Shown: positions 27,819-36,935, numbered from the stretch's first letter. The stretch is DNA of 64,000 bases from Sediminibacterium soli (GCF_009939225.1 NZ_JAACJR010000008.1:183107-247106), one strand, 5' to 3'. Numbers and translations: made by a program. The notes: generated from the sequence alone by a model not told the origin.

Positions 27819-28705
27819 GCCTGTGGCGAAAAATACTCACCGGCTGGAAAGCGGAATACAACCTGCGCCATAAGCATGGGCAGTTCCTGAAAGGATTGTC
27901 GCTTGCACCGGATGCGCTTACACCGCAGCATCCGCTGGGCAGCTCGGAGATCAGCTTCCTGCACAACGGACATGCAGGCGATATCATCTATTCCATTCCC
28001 GCCATGTATGCCCTGGCCGGCGGAAGAAAAATCCGTCTCTACCTGCATTTACACCAGCCTGCACAGGATTTCACGCCCTCGATGAAGCATCCGAACGGCA
28101 AACTGATGCTGAACGAAAAAAGCGTGGAACTGCTGGCACCCTTGTTGCTGGCACAGGCCGGTTTTATCGGCTGCGAAGCCTGGCAGGGGCAGCCCATTCA
28201 TTACGATCTTACCATGTACCGCCGGTTTCCGTTCGATTACCGTATGGGCAGTATCGCCAGGTGGTATTTTCTGACATTCGGCGTCAGTTCCGACCTCGGC
28301 AAACCCTGGCTGTCTGTTACACCTGACCCTTCTTTTGCAAAAGCGATCGTGATCGCCAGGAGCAGCCGTTACCATGCACCCGGTGTCGATTACCGTTTTT
28401 TACAGCAATACCCGGAACTGTTTTTCATAGGCGTGCCCGAGGAATATGCGGAAATGAAAAAACAATTGCCATCTTTACAATACCGCCCGGTAAAAGACTT
28501 TGCGGAAATGGCGGCGGTGATAGCGGGCAGTAAATTATTCATCGGCAACCAGTCTTTTCCTTTTTCACTGGCGGAAGCGCTGAAAACAAAAAGAGCGCTG
28601 GAAGTATACCACCAGGTTCCCAATGTGATCGTGGAAGGTGCCAACGGTTATGATTTCTGTTACCAGCCGCAATTTGAAAAGATCGTAAAAGATCTGGCGG
28701 GCTAA
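27815..28705 (+). CDS. GT9-like glycosyltransferase-fold protein
   Basis: This 296-residue protein has features of the heptosyltransferase/GT-B fold: an N-terminal HNGHAGDIIYSIPAMYAL (about residues 51-68) resembling the GT9 GDxxxxxPxL segment, and a C-terminal ADP-sugar-like site FIGNQSFPFSLAEALKTKRALE (about 247-268). It lacks the classical GSGGPLH-type motif, so it may be an inactive or divergent member. It overlaps the methyltransferase gene upstream by ATGA. Confidence 0.75.
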   Translation: MSLWRKILTGWKAEYNLRHKHGQFLKGLSLAPDALTPQHPLGSSEISFLHNGHAGDIIYSIPAMYALAGGRKIRLYLHLHQPAQDFTPSMKHPNGKLMLNEKSVELLAPLLLAQAGFIGCEAWQGQPIHYDLTMYRRFPFDYRMGSIARWYFLTFGVSSDLGKPWLSVTPDPSFAKAIVIARSSRYHAPGVDYRFLQQYPELFFIGVPEEYAEMKKQLPSLQYRPVKDFAEMAAVIAGSKLFIGNQSFPFSLAEALKTKRALEVYHQVPNVIVEGANGYDFCYQPQFEKIVKDLAG

Positions 28706-28723
28706 AAACAAAATGCAAGCAGC

Positions 28724-29626
28724 ATGCGCAAACTGATCAGGCAGTTACTGAATAAAGCGGGATACGATATCATCAAGGTCAATACCTTCAGCGAACGCAT
28801 GGCGCATAAGATCCGCAAGGTGAAAGTGGGTAATTACCTGCTCGATATGCCCGGCAATACACCGCAGATCAATACCTATAGATACGATCCCGCGGCGAAC
28901 AGCCAGCTGGGAAGATTGTCCGCATGTATCGCCGAAAAATATCCCTCTCTTACCGTGATCGATATCGGCGCCAATGTGGGCGATACGATCGCTATCGTAA
29001 AAACCGCCGCCGAGTTACCCGTAATAGGTATTGAAGGAGATGAATTCGCCTACCGGTTTCTCGAACGCAACCTGCCGCTGTTCAAAGAGGTTACCCTGAT
29101 AAAAGAATTCCTCGGAGAAAAAGAAGAGACCGTTCAGGCTTCGCTTGAAAAAACCGGATGGAACACCACCATCGTTCCTTCGGCCGAAAAAGGGCAGGCC
29201 ATCAAACTCAGAACGCTGGACCAGGTATTGCAACAGCAGCAGCTGGCAGACCGAACCCTGAAACTGCTGAAAATAGATACCGAAGGATTTGATACGATCA
29301 TACTGCGCGGCGCGCAGGAATTACTGCAGCGCCGGCAACCGGTGATCTATTTTGAATACAACCGCTCCAATATGGACGCGATCGGCGAACTGGGGTTGCC
29401 CACCCTGTTCTCACTCGAACAATACGGCTACCACAGCATCACTTTCTTTGATAACAAGGGACGTTACCTGCTGACTGCCCCCCTGAACCAGCACGAACTG
29501 ATCAGGCAGCTGCACGAGTACGCAGCGGAAGGCGAAAGCGGTATCGCCTATTACGATATCTGCCTGTTTCACCATACCGATCAGGACCTGGCCGACAGGT
29601 TTATTGCACAGGAGAAAGCTTTATAA
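28724..29626 (+). CDS. FkbM-family methyltransferase
   Basis: This 300-residue SAM-dependent methyltransferase of the FkbM family has VIDIGANVGDT (about residues 79-89), GIEGDEFAYRFLERNL (about 105), LLKIDTEGFDTIILRGA (about 184) and PVIYFEYNRSN. Members methylate hydroxyls of sugars or polyketides; in glycan islands they usually O-methylate surface sugars. It is followed 8 bp later by the TylF-type methyltransferase. Confidence 0.92.
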   Translation: MRKLIRQLLNKAGYDIIKVNTFSERMAHKIRKVKVGNYLLDMPGNTPQINTYRYDPAANSQLGRLSACIAEKYPSLTVIDIGANVGDTIAIVKTAAELPVIGIEGDEFAYRFLERNLPLFKEVTLIKEFLGEKEETVQASLEKTGWNTTIVPSAEKGQAIKLRTLDQVLQQQQLADRTLKLLKIDTEGFDTIILRGAQELLQRRQPVIYFEYNRSNMDAIGELGLPTLFSLEQYGYHSITFFDNKGRYLLTAPLNQHELIRQLHEYAAEGESGIAYYDICLFHHTDQDLADRFIAQEKAL

Positions 29627-29634
29627 ACAGCATT

Positions 29635-30447
29635 ATGCGGGTGATCAAACTTTTTTATACCATCCTGAAAGACAAGCTGCGTAAAAAAAACGCGGTACAG
29701 CGCGTGCTGGCCCGTATTCACTGGCAGGAGTTCAGGGGACTGCGTTTCAAGGCGGGACTATGGGGTTCCGGTCCTTTGTATACGGCGTACCATCCCGATT
29801 CCTATTATGTCTTCCGGGCGCATCCTGAATTTAAGGAACTGTTCCGCCGTTTTTCTGCCAGCAATGCCTGGAACAATGGCGGCGATACGGCAAGGGCATG
29901 GTCCTTTATCCTTAACATCAAACAGGTGCTGGGCGATGGTGTTCCGGGCGATTTTGCCGAGCTCGGCGTATGGCGCGGCAATACATCGGCCATTCTCGCA
30001 AGGTTTGCCGCGGCAACGGAAAGAAAAGTTTTTTTGTTCGACACATTCGAAGGATTTACCCCGGAAGACCTTACCGGTATTGACGCAACCAAGGATACGG
30101 ATTTCAACAATACCTCGATCGAACTTGTAAAACAGGTGATTGGTGGCGATATCCGCAGCTGCGTTTTTGTAAAGGGATTCTTTCCCGACACGATAAGGGA
30201 AGAGCACCGGTCCAGACAGTATGCCGTGGTAAGCCTGGATTGCGACCTGTATGCGCCAACAAAAGCAGGACTGGCTTTTTTTTACGAACGCATGCCCAAA
30301 GGCGGTATCTTCTTACTGCACGATTATTCGAGCATGCACTGGGATGGATCTAAAAAAGCCATCGATGAGTTTTGTCGCGAACACAATGAATATATTGTGC
30401 TGATGCCGGATAAATGCGGCAGTGCATTTTTCAGAAAATCAAAATAA
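29635..30447 (+). CDS. TylF/MycF-family O-methyltransferase
   Basis: This 270-residue enzyme has FAELGVWRGNTSAILARFA (about residues 104-122), FLFDTFEGFTPED, the metal-binding SLDCDLYAPTKAGLAFFYERM (about 198-218) and GGIFLLHDYSS. TylF/MycF enzymes methylate sugar hydroxyls with magnesium and SAM. Together with the FkbM protein and the class I methyltransferase it makes three methyltransferases in 3 kb, which suggests a heavily methylated surface glycan (inference). Confidence 0.93.
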   Translation: MRVIKLFYTILKDKLRKKNAVQRVLARIHWQEFRGLRFKAGLWGSGPLYTAYHPDSYYVFRAHPEFKELFRRFSASNAWNNGGDTARAWSFILNIKQVLGDGVPGDFAELGVWRGNTSAILARFAAATERKVFLFDTFEGFTPEDLTGIDATKDTDFNNTSIELVKQVIGGDIRSCVFVKGFFPDTIREEHRSRQYAVVSLDCDLYAPTKAGLAFFYERMPKGGIFLLHDYSSMHWDGSKKAIDEFCREHNEYIVLMPDKCGSAFFRKSK

Positions 30448-31595
30448 ATGCCGTGCTTGGTTCAAACAGGCTAAAGGATATCGTATATGGATGGGTATCG
30501 TTCCTTGCCGCAACCGGACCGCGGCAAAAACCCAGGCAGCCAAAACTGCTGATCGTTCGCCTTGACGAGATCGGCGATTTTATGCTTTGGCATAAATTCC
30601 TGGAAGAAACCATCGCTGCCTTCCCGGGGTATACGGTCCATTTTCTGGGCAACAAAAGCTGGAAACTATTATTCGAAACACTGCATGCAGACGCTGTAAA
30701 CAAGGCTGTCTGGATGGATAAGATACGTTTCAAAAAAGACCTGCGTTACCGCGGCGGTCTGATCAGCCAGGTATACCGGGAGGGCTATTCGGCTGTTGTC
30801 AACCCCACTTTCTCGAGAGACAGGCGTTACGATGACTGTATCGTTCAGGCAGCCAGGGCAACACAAACCTGGGGCATGGTGGCCAACCGAGAAGCCATGC
30901 GGCCGTATGAACATGGATACGACAGAAACCTGTATACACATCTATTCGATCATCCAGAAAAACCTGTTTTTGAATTTTACCGTAACCAGTTGTTTGCCGC
31001 TTTTGTGGCAAAACGAAATGTTGCGGTAACGGATACCCGTATCGATACAGGCCTGCTGCCCGTTTTTCAGCAGCAGCTGCCACCGGAATATTTTATCGTT
31101 TTCCCCGGCTCAAGAAGCGCTGCGCGGATATGGCCTGCAGCGGGATTTGTACAGCTGGCCGGTTACCTGTACGAACGCTTCGGATGGAAGGCATTGGTTT
31201 GCGGCACCGCTGCGGACAAACCCTATACGGATCAATTTCTGCAGCAATACCGGTATCCCAGCCTTGACCTCACAGGCGCCACCACACTTACCGATATGCT
31301 GGTTTTGTTCCGAAAGGCGCAATGCCTGCTTTCGGTGGATACAGGGTCTGTGCATATGGCGGCAGCGGCAGGCTGCCGGGTGTTTGGCATATTCAACGGC
31401 TCACAGTACGGACGTTTTGCGCCCTATCCAAAAGAACTGGCCGGTAATTTTCATGCGATCTATCCCGAAGAGATCAAAGTCGATCTGCAGGACCCGCATA
31501 TTGTTCGGGAGCGATATGAATTTGTGATCGACCAACCCTATGCATCGGTAAGCGGCGAACAGGCTTTGCAGGAGCTGAAAAAAATGCTGGACTGA
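30414..31595 (+). CDS. Glycosyltransferase family 9 (heptosyltransferase-like)
   Basis: This GT-B enzyme of the GT9 family has LLIVRLDEIGDFMLWHKFLEE near the N-terminus, FPGSRSAARIWPAAGFVQLA (about residues 225-245) and the donor site LLSVDTGSVHMAAAAGC (about 305-321). It probably adds a sugar to the lipopolysaccharide core or a related glycan. The start is uncertain: ATG at 30414 overlaps the TylF gene by 34 nt, while GTG at 30453 (in frame) lies 5 nt after that gene's stop and removes 13 residues that look like out-of-frame TylF sequence. Confidence 0.9.
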   Translation: MRQCIFQKIKINAVLGSNRLKDIVYGWVSFLAATGPRQKPRQPKLLIVRLDEIGDFMLWHKFLEETIAAFPGYTVHFLGNKSWKLLFETLHADAVNKAVWMDKIRFKKDLRYRGGLISQVYREGYSAVVNPTFSRDRRYDDCIVQAARATQTWGMVANREAMRPYEHGYDRNLYTHLFDHPEKPVFEFYRNQLFAAFVAKRNVAVTDTRIDTGLLPVFQQQLPPEYFIVFPGSRSAARIWPAAGFVQLAGYLYERFGWKALVCGTAADKPYTDQFLQQYRYPSLDLTGATTLTDMLVLFRKAQCLLSVDTGSVHMAAAAGCRVFGIFNGSQYGRFAPYPKELAGNFHAIYPEEIKVDLQDPHIVRERYEFVIDQPYASVSGEQALQELKKMLD

Positions 31596-31596
31596 T

Positions 31597-32379
31597 TCAC
31601 CAGTTTTCCATTCCCGCTTTCTTCTTGAGATGGAACAGCCATTTACCAAAAGCGGTCTGCAACAGGTAATGCAGCAGTTTGAGCCTGAGTTGCCATATCT
31701 CCAACAGTAACGAAGGGCCAAAATGCATGGTGTACACCCGTTTGTTCTCTTTCAGTGATGGCAGGTACTGCGCGGAGCTGATGCCCGTATCATCGAACTG
31801 AACGATCAGCTTATCGAGGTAAGCATACGGTTCATCGGCAATACGGCACATCATATCATAGTCCATCGCAATCCGGTAGGCTCCGTTAAACCCTCCCACC
31901 CGCTCGTAAACCGCTTTTTTTACAAACCAGGTAGGATGCGATACACTGCGCATACCCCGGTACAATTTCGATCTGTCAAACGGTTTGCCCACCACAACAG
32001 GTTTACCCGCCCTGGTAATGGCGATATTACCGCTGATCCACTGCGCATGCGGGTGTTGCAAAAGAAAAGCCGTTACCGCTTCCAGTACATCGGCAGAGGC
32101 GTAACAGTCGCCGGAGTTGAGCAAATGCAGAACAGGCTGAGCCGCATGGCGGATGCCTTTGTTAAAGGCATCGGCTATTCCCTTATCGCGCTCATTGATC
32201 CATTTACGGTAAGCAGGCTGTGGTGTGGCGGCAAGCCAGCCGGCGATCTCATCGCTGGTGGACCCGTTGATGATCCAGTGCGCTTCCGGCTTAACAGATT
32301 GGCTGTCCACCGACGCACAGGTACGCTGCAGGTCTGCGAGGTTGTTAAAGCTAATCGTGATGACGGCTATATCGCTCAT
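31597..32379 (-). CDS. Glycosyltransferase family 2
   Basis: This protein of about 260 residues starts with IAVITISFNNLADLQRTCASV, has INERDKGIADAFNKGIRHA and the DxD-like LLNSGDCY, and ends in a basic amphipathic tail (GKWLFHLKKKAGMENW). The pattern ERDKGIADAFNKG is common in GT2 enzymes of colanic-acid or exopolysaccharide type. The start at 32379 (MSDIAVITI) is preferred over an in-frame Met at 32439, which would overlap mqnA. It is convergent with the GT9 gene (1 bp apart) and closes the glycan island. Confidence 0.92.
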   Translation of the reverse strand: MSDIAVITISFNNLADLQRTCASVDSQSVKPEAHWIINGSTSDEIAGWLAATPQPAYRKWINERDKGIADAFNKGIRHAAQPVLHLLNSGDCYASADVLEAVTAFLLQHPHAQWISGNIAITRAGKPVVVGKPFDRSKLYRGMRSVSHPTWFVKKAVYERVGGFNGAYRIAMDYDMMCRIADEPYAYLDKLIVQFDDTGISSAQYLPSLKENKRVYTMHFGPSLLLEIWQLRLKLLHYLLQTAFGKWLFHLKKKAGMENW

Positions 32380-32431
32380 GAAATAAAAATACTGGCTTTT
32401 TGCCGGCTGACCGGTAAACAAACGGAGGCTA

Positions 32432-33175
32432 TTACCCATTCAACCTGACCCAATCCAGGAACCGCGCCAATCCCTCCCGTTTTTGATCGGTCAGCTCGTA
32501 GCTGATGTTTTGGGTGTAATAGTGCAGCAGATCATAAACGGGGTATGGATGGGCCGCCACCACCTCCGGTATATGCGCCAACCCATACGCGTTTACAGCC
32601 GAAAAATCTTTTTCAAAAGAAACAGGCAGGCGCTTGTTGGCCACCCAGGCGGCAAATACGAATGGCAGACCGGTGTGTGCTTTCCAGGCAGCACCCAGAT
32701 CGTACATACAGGGAGAAAGGGAACGCTGCTCCAAAGCCCTGTCGCCGATCACCACACCAGCGGTTGTTCCGTTGATCCTCGACCGGAAATCTTCTGATGC
32801 ATGTTCAATGATCACTTCTTTTTTCCAATATTCCTTCAGCAGCAAGCGGGCCAGCCTTACCGAAGTGCGGCTCTGGTAATCGAGCAGCACGGTCCGGATC
32901 TCCTCCATCGGCACTTCGCTGAAAATACCCACCGAAGCCACTTCTCCCTCGGTGCCGATGCAATAATTGGTGATGATATGCGGATCGGCCAGCTTCGGGA
33001 TGATGGCTACGGGCACCAGTCCCACATCTATCTGGTCGTCCAGCAGCATCTGTGCCACCCTTGCAGGATAGTCTTCCCTGATCTCTATATGATCCCCCAA
33101 CACGGTCCTGTTCAGTCCATACAGCAGCGGCTTTGTGTTTAAATAACTCACCGCGCCAACGCGTATCTTGTCCAA
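32432..33175 (-). CDS. mqnA: Chorismate dehydratase MqnA (futalosine pathway)
   Basis: This protein of about 247 residues converts chorismate to 3-enolpyruvylbenzoate, the first step of the futalosine route to menaquinone. Evidence is the family N-terminus IRVGAVSYLNTKPLLYGL, LLDDQIDVGLVPVAIIP (about residues 41-58), CIGTEGEVASVGIFS and LLDYQSRTSVRLARLLL. The frame extends to an ATG at 33289, but the extra 38 residues do not resemble the family. TTG at 33175 places the conserved strand at residue 5 and is preceded by a TTCCTTTG box, so it is taken as the start. It is divergent from purB. Confidence 0.9.
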   Translation of the reverse strand: MDKIRVGAVSYLNTKPLLYGLNRTVLGDHIEIREDYPARVAQMLLDDQIDVGLVPVAIIPKLADPHIITNYCIGTEGEVASVGIFSEVPMEEIRTVLLDYQSRTSVRLARLLLKEYWKKEVIIEHASEDFRSRINGTTAGVVIGDRALEQRSLSPCMYDLGAAWKAHTGLPFVFAAWVANKRLPVSFEKDFSAVNAYGLAHIPEVVAAHPYPVYDLLHYYTQNISYELTDQKREGLARFLDWVRLNG

Positions 33176-33308
33176 TTCGGCTAATTTTGTGCAAAGGAAG
33201 TAAAACCTGACCAGTAATTGCCCAGGAATTCGGTGACAAAACAACCGGTTTACCGCAGATGGGCCAGTTATTCGGTATTCATTGTTCATTACTAATTGTC
33301 AATCTCCC

Positions 33309-34655
33309 GTGGAGTTAACCAATCTTACCGCTATTTCCCCTGTTGACGGCCGTTACCGCAAACAGGTGCATCATCTCGATGAATTTTTTTCCGAATATGC
33401 CCTGATCAAATACCGGGTGCTGATTGAGGTGGAATATTTCTTCTTCCTCGCCGATAATAAATTTTTCAAGCTGCCGGCAAAAGGCAGGGCGCAGTTGAAG
33501 AAAGTGCTGGATGAATTCAGCATTGATGATGCGCAGCAGATCAAGCAGATCGAAGCGATCACCAACCACGATGTAAAAGCCGTGGAATACTTTCTGAAAG
33601 AGCAGCTTGAGAAAGCGGGTATCGGTCAGCTGAAAGAATGGATCCATTTCGGGCTTACCTCGCAGGACATCAACAATACCGCCATACCGCTCAGCTGGAA
33701 GCACTGCATGGAACACGAGTACCTGCCGGCGGTAATTAACCTGCGCAACCACCTGCACCAGCTTGCCGTGCAATGGAAAAAAATACCGATGCTGGCGCAT
33801 ACACATGGCCAGCCCGCCTCGCCCACCAGGCTGGGTAAGGAACTGATGGTTTTTGTGGAACGCATCAACAACCAGGTAGAACAGTTCTCGGGTATACCCT
33901 ATGCAGCCAAGTTCGGCGGGGCCACGGGCAATTTCAATGCACACAAAGCCGCTTTCCCAAAAAAGAACTGGAACGCGCTGGGCAATGCCTTTGCCGAGAA
34001 TGTACTGGGGCTGCAGCGTATGCAGTTTACCACGCAGATAGAACACTACGACAGCTTTGCCGCACATTTCGATGCCATCAAACGCATCAATACCATCCTG
34101 ATCGATCTGAGCCGGGATATCTGGACCTATATCAGCATGGAATATTTCAAACAGAAGACCAAGAAAGGAGAAGTGGGTTCTTCGGCCATGCCGCATAAAG
34201 TAAACCCAATCGATTTTGAAAATGCAGAAGGCAATCTGGGCATCGCCAACGCGGTGTTTGAGCATCTTTCTGCCAAACTGCCGGTAAGCCGCCTGCAGCG
34301 CGACCTCACCGATTCAACCGTATTCCGGAATATGGGTGTTCCGGTGGCGCATACCGTTATCGCCCTGAAATCGCTTACCAAGGGGCTCGACAAACTGGTG
34401 CTGAACGAACCCAAACTAAAAGCGCATCTCGAAGACAACTGGGCCGTGGTTGCCGAAGCGATACAGACCATCCTGCGTCGCGAAAACTATCCCAACCCGT
34501 ACGAAGCGCTGAAAGACCTGACACGCGGTAAACAGGCCATCGATAAAAAATCGATCCATGCTTTTATCGGCAGGCTGAAAATAAGCGCCGCACTGAAAAA
34601 AGAACTGAAAGCCATTACGCCTTCCGGCTATACAGGTATTGAGATACCTTATTAG
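33309..34655 (+). CDS. purB: Adenylosuccinate lyase
   Basis: This 448-residue enzyme acts twice in purine synthesis, releasing fumarate from SAICAR and from adenylosuccinate. The fumarase/ASL signature GSSAMPHKVNPIDFENAEGN is present (about residues 296-315), as are THGQPASPTRLGKEL and the N-terminal LTAISPVDGRYR. GTG at 33309 gives the typical MELTNLTAISP start; an upstream in-frame TTG at 33282 is less likely. No ATG is available near the N-terminus. The family forms homotetramers in the cytosol. Confidence 0.96.
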   Translation: MELTNLTAISPVDGRYRKQVHHLDEFFSEYALIKYRVLIEVEYFFFLADNKFFKLPAKGRAQLKKVLDEFSIDDAQQIKQIEAITNHDVKAVEYFLKEQLEKAGIGQLKEWIHFGLTSQDINNTAIPLSWKHCMEHEYLPAVINLRNHLHQLAVQWKKIPMLAHTHGQPASPTRLGKELMVFVERINNQVEQFSGIPYAAKFGGATGNFNAHKAAFPKKNWNALGNAFAENVLGLQRMQFTTQIEHYDSFAAHFDAIKRINTILIDLSRDIWTYISMEYFKQKTKKGEVGSSAMPHKVNPIDFENAEGNLGIANAVFEHLSAKLPVSRLQRDLTDSTVFRNMGVPVAHTVIALKSLTKGLDKLVLNEPKLKAHLEDNWAVVAEAIQTILRRENYPNPYEALKDLTRGKQAIDKKSIHAFIGRLKISAALKKELKAITPSGYTGIEIPY

Positions 34656-34678
34656 CGGGCCGCAGAAAAAGGTATATC

Positions 34679-34873
34679 ATGGGGCAAACAACCCGCATGA
34701 AACCTGTTGCAGCACTGCTTATCGCTTCGGTACTGATGGGAGCGGCAACTGCGTTGATCGCGTATTTTGTGTTCGATACCGGTAAAACAGGGGCCATCGG
34801 CTGGGGGATTTCCCTTACCGTCACGGGGTTTACCTGCGAACTGCTCAGGCCCCGGATCATACAGTCCCGCTGA
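34679..34873 (+). CDS. Small two-helix membrane protein, hypothetical
   Basis: This 64-residue reading frame starts at an ATG 24 bp after purB. It encodes two hydrophobic helices (about residues 8-30 and 38-55) joined by a short DTGKTGA loop and a basic C-terminus (RPRIIQSR). No family is recognised. Support comes from the sensible topology and spacing; it remains possible that it is not expressed. Confidence 0.5.
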   Translation: MGQTTRMKPVAALLIASVLMGAATALIAYFVFDTGKTGAIGWGISLTVTGFTCELLRPRIIQSR

Positions 34874-34884
34874 AAAAAACAAGC

Positions 34885-35421
34885 TTAGAACTTCAGCAGC
34901 GAATAGCCTTTTGCCTGGTAAGTGGTAAGGGTGGTAATGGCCGATAAAGCCACTTTTACATCAGGCGAAACGGTGGCCGGATCGATATTGCGTTTTACCA
35001 GCGACTGCCCGCAGACAAACAGTTTCACGCCCGCTTCCTGCAATTCCCTGAACAAACCCAGGTTGGGATTGTCGGTGTTGAATTTTTTCTGGTAGGCGGC
35101 ATTGTTTACCACGTACTGCGCGGCCGGGCCATGCACCACCAGCACCACATGCAGTTTGTTTGCCGGAACACCACCCAATGCATGCAGGTTTACCACCGAG
35201 GCTGTTTTCTCCAGCAGTTCGTGTACCAGCTCCGGTTTGGGATTATCGGTATTGACTTCCACCACCACTTTGTAATCGATCTTCGGATCGGGTTTCTCCA
35301 CCGCATAGGGAATCGGGTTCACCGCACCGTACTGTTTGATCACAGGATTCAGTTTGCCCTGCTGCGCTCCCGCAAACAGGCCAAGCAATAAGAGATTACC
35401 GAGAAAGAGTATTTTTTTCAT
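34885..35421 (-). CDS. Secreted DsrE-like protein
   Basis: This 178-residue protein has an N-terminal signal peptide (MKKILFLGNLLLLGLFAGAQ, cleavage near residue 19) and a DsrE/DsrF-like domain: KVVVEVNTDN, HVVLVVHGPA (about residue 92) and LFRELQEAGVKLFVCGQSLVKR (about 124-145), where the single Cys (C139) sits at the position of the sulfur-relay cysteine. DsrE family proteins bind or move sulfur in the cytosol, but exported versions are common in Bacteroidota and their role is unknown. Confidence 0.8.
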   Translation of the reverse strand: MKKILFLGNLLLLGLFAGAQQGKLNPVIKQYGAVNPIPYAVEKPDPKIDYKVVVEVNTDNPKPELVHELLEKTASVVNLHALGGVPANKLHVVLVVHGPAAQYVVNNAAYQKKFNTDNPNLGLFRELQEAGVKLFVCGQSLVKRNIDPATVSPDVKVALSAITTLTTYQAKGYSLLKF

Positions 35422-35482
35422 ATAGGGGTTGATTAGACGTTACATCTTAACTGTTGGTTATTGCTATCACTCACTTCTCACG

Positions 35483-35499
35483 ACGTCTCACGTCTCACG
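35483..35499. repeat. Short tandem CGTCTCA-type repeat
   Basis: Two to three degenerate copies of ACGTCTC lie just beyond the stop of the exonuclease gene, within a longer stretch (35468-35510) of CTCAC-like units. Only one arm is visible; I find no inverted partner close by. Confidence 0.5.
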
Positions 35500-36808
35500 C
35501 AATCCTCACCACTTTCCCCGGATACCGTTCCGCAAAATTCCGGATCATCGAGCGTATCACTTCGTTCTCGGGGTATTCGATCAGTCTTTCCTTCAGTGTG
35601 TCGAGCGAAAGATCCGTATGATCCGTGCTGAGACTGCCCATACCATAAAATTTCCCCTGCTCTATCAGCACACAGCCTTCCCTGTCCCGTATCACGTACG
35701 TCTCTTTTTGATCGGCTATCCAGCCAAGTGCCTGCTGTACCTGTACATTGTATGTCAACGGCTCGGGCAGTTCCTTTGCCACGGTGGTATCCAGGAAACA
35801 CAATACCGGGTGAAGCCTGTATTCGTTCACCATTTTCCAGAGAAAACGGTGCGCATCGGCCAGCATGGCAAAACTGGCCACGGGCGAGGAATATTTTCTT
35901 TTTTTGTCGATGGCAAGCCGCAGGTAACCCCGGTTGTCTTCAAAAAGGTATATTCCCCAGAGCTGCTCGTAGCGTTTCTGGCTCTTGTTGTGTATCGGCC
36001 ACAGGCGTTTGATCTCCACGCTTTCCAGCAGACTGGCGATAAACTCCGTAGGGCACACCGTATGGGTGATGGTATGGATCTTACGCAGGAATTCCTGTCT
36101 TTTCTCCGAGGTATCCAGTCCCGTAAAATGGCTGACCACCCTTTTCTTCAGGTTTTTGGCCTTGCCCACATAGATCACTTTCCCTTTTACATCATGAAAA
36201 TAATACACCCCGGGCTGATCGGGCAGCAGTTTTACCTGGTCTTCGGGCAGGTTGCTGGGAAGGGTCTGGTTCCTGTTCTCTTTTTTGAGCATTTCCTTTA
36301 CCAGCAAAAAACCGTTGTTACGCAGTACCAGGTCCAGCACTTTTGTGGTAGCCAGGGCATCGCCCCCAGCGCGGTGGCGGTTCTCTATGGTGATATCCAG
36401 CTCGCGGCAAAGATGCCCCAGTCCGTACTTGCGAAAACCCGGGAATACTTTCCGGCTCAGCCGGATGGTGCAGAGTTTTGGCGTTTGCAGGGTAAATCCC
36501 GATTGCAGCAGGTGGTATTTGACAAAGGCAAAATCAAAATTCACATTGTGTGCCACAAATACCCTGTCTTTCAGCAGACTGAAGATCCTGGGCGCCACTT
36601 CCTCAAACGATGGTGCAACAGCAACCATGGCATCCGAAATGCCGGTCATATTGGCGATAAAAGGCGGAATGGGCTGGTGGGGATTGACCAGGGTCTCGAA
36701 TTTGCCCTCGATCTCTTTTCCGTTATGCAATACAATGGCAATCTCTGTAATACCATGCTGCTGCGGAAATCCGCCTGTAGTTTCTATATCAACGATCGCG
36801 TACTGCAT
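35495..36808 (-). CDS. DEDD exonuclease fused to a GIY-YIG nuclease domain
   Basis: This 437-residue protein has an N-terminal DNA polymerase III epsilon-like 3'-5' exonuclease with YAIVDIETTG (residues 3-12), FVAHNVNFDFAFVK (about 87) and HRAGGDALATTKVL (about 149), giving the DEDDh residues. A GIY-YIG domain follows at about 198-275 (GVYYFHDVKGKVIYVGKAKNLKKRV), like the N-terminus of UvrC or Cho. The C-terminal 160 residues have no recognised motif. Such fusions occur in Bacteroidota and are probably DNA-repair nucleases, perhaps a Cho-like incision activity coupled to trimming (inference). Confidence 0.9.
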   Translation of the reverse strand: MQYAIVDIETTGGFPQQHGITEIAIVLHNGKEIEGKFETLVNPHQPIPPFIANMTGISDAMVAVAPSFEEVAPRIFSLLKDRVFVAHNVNFDFAFVKYHLLQSGFTLQTPKLCTIRLSRKVFPGFRKYGLGHLCRELDITIENRHRAGGDALATTKVLDLVLRNNGFLLVKEMLKKENRNQTLPSNLPEDQVKLLPDQPGVYYFHDVKGKVIYVGKAKNLKKRVVSHFTGLDTSEKRQEFLRKIHTITHTVCPTEFIASLLESVEIKRLWPIHNKSQKRYEQLWGIYLFEDNRGYLRLAIDKKRKYSSPVASFAMLADAHRFLWKMVNEYRLHPVLCFLDTTVAKELPEPLTYNVQVQQALGWIADQKETYVIRDREGCVLIEQGKFYGMGSLSTDHTDLSLDTLKERLIEYPENEVIRSMIRNFAERYPGKVVRIA

Positions 36809-36935
36809 ATCCGGCCTGCAAAATCGGAAAAAAAGGTTATGCTGTAAGAATTTTAGCGAAAAAACGACAGATGCTGTAACCTTTTGTATAAACAGACGTT
36901 AGTCATAATTAACAGTCATTAACGGATACGCTGTT

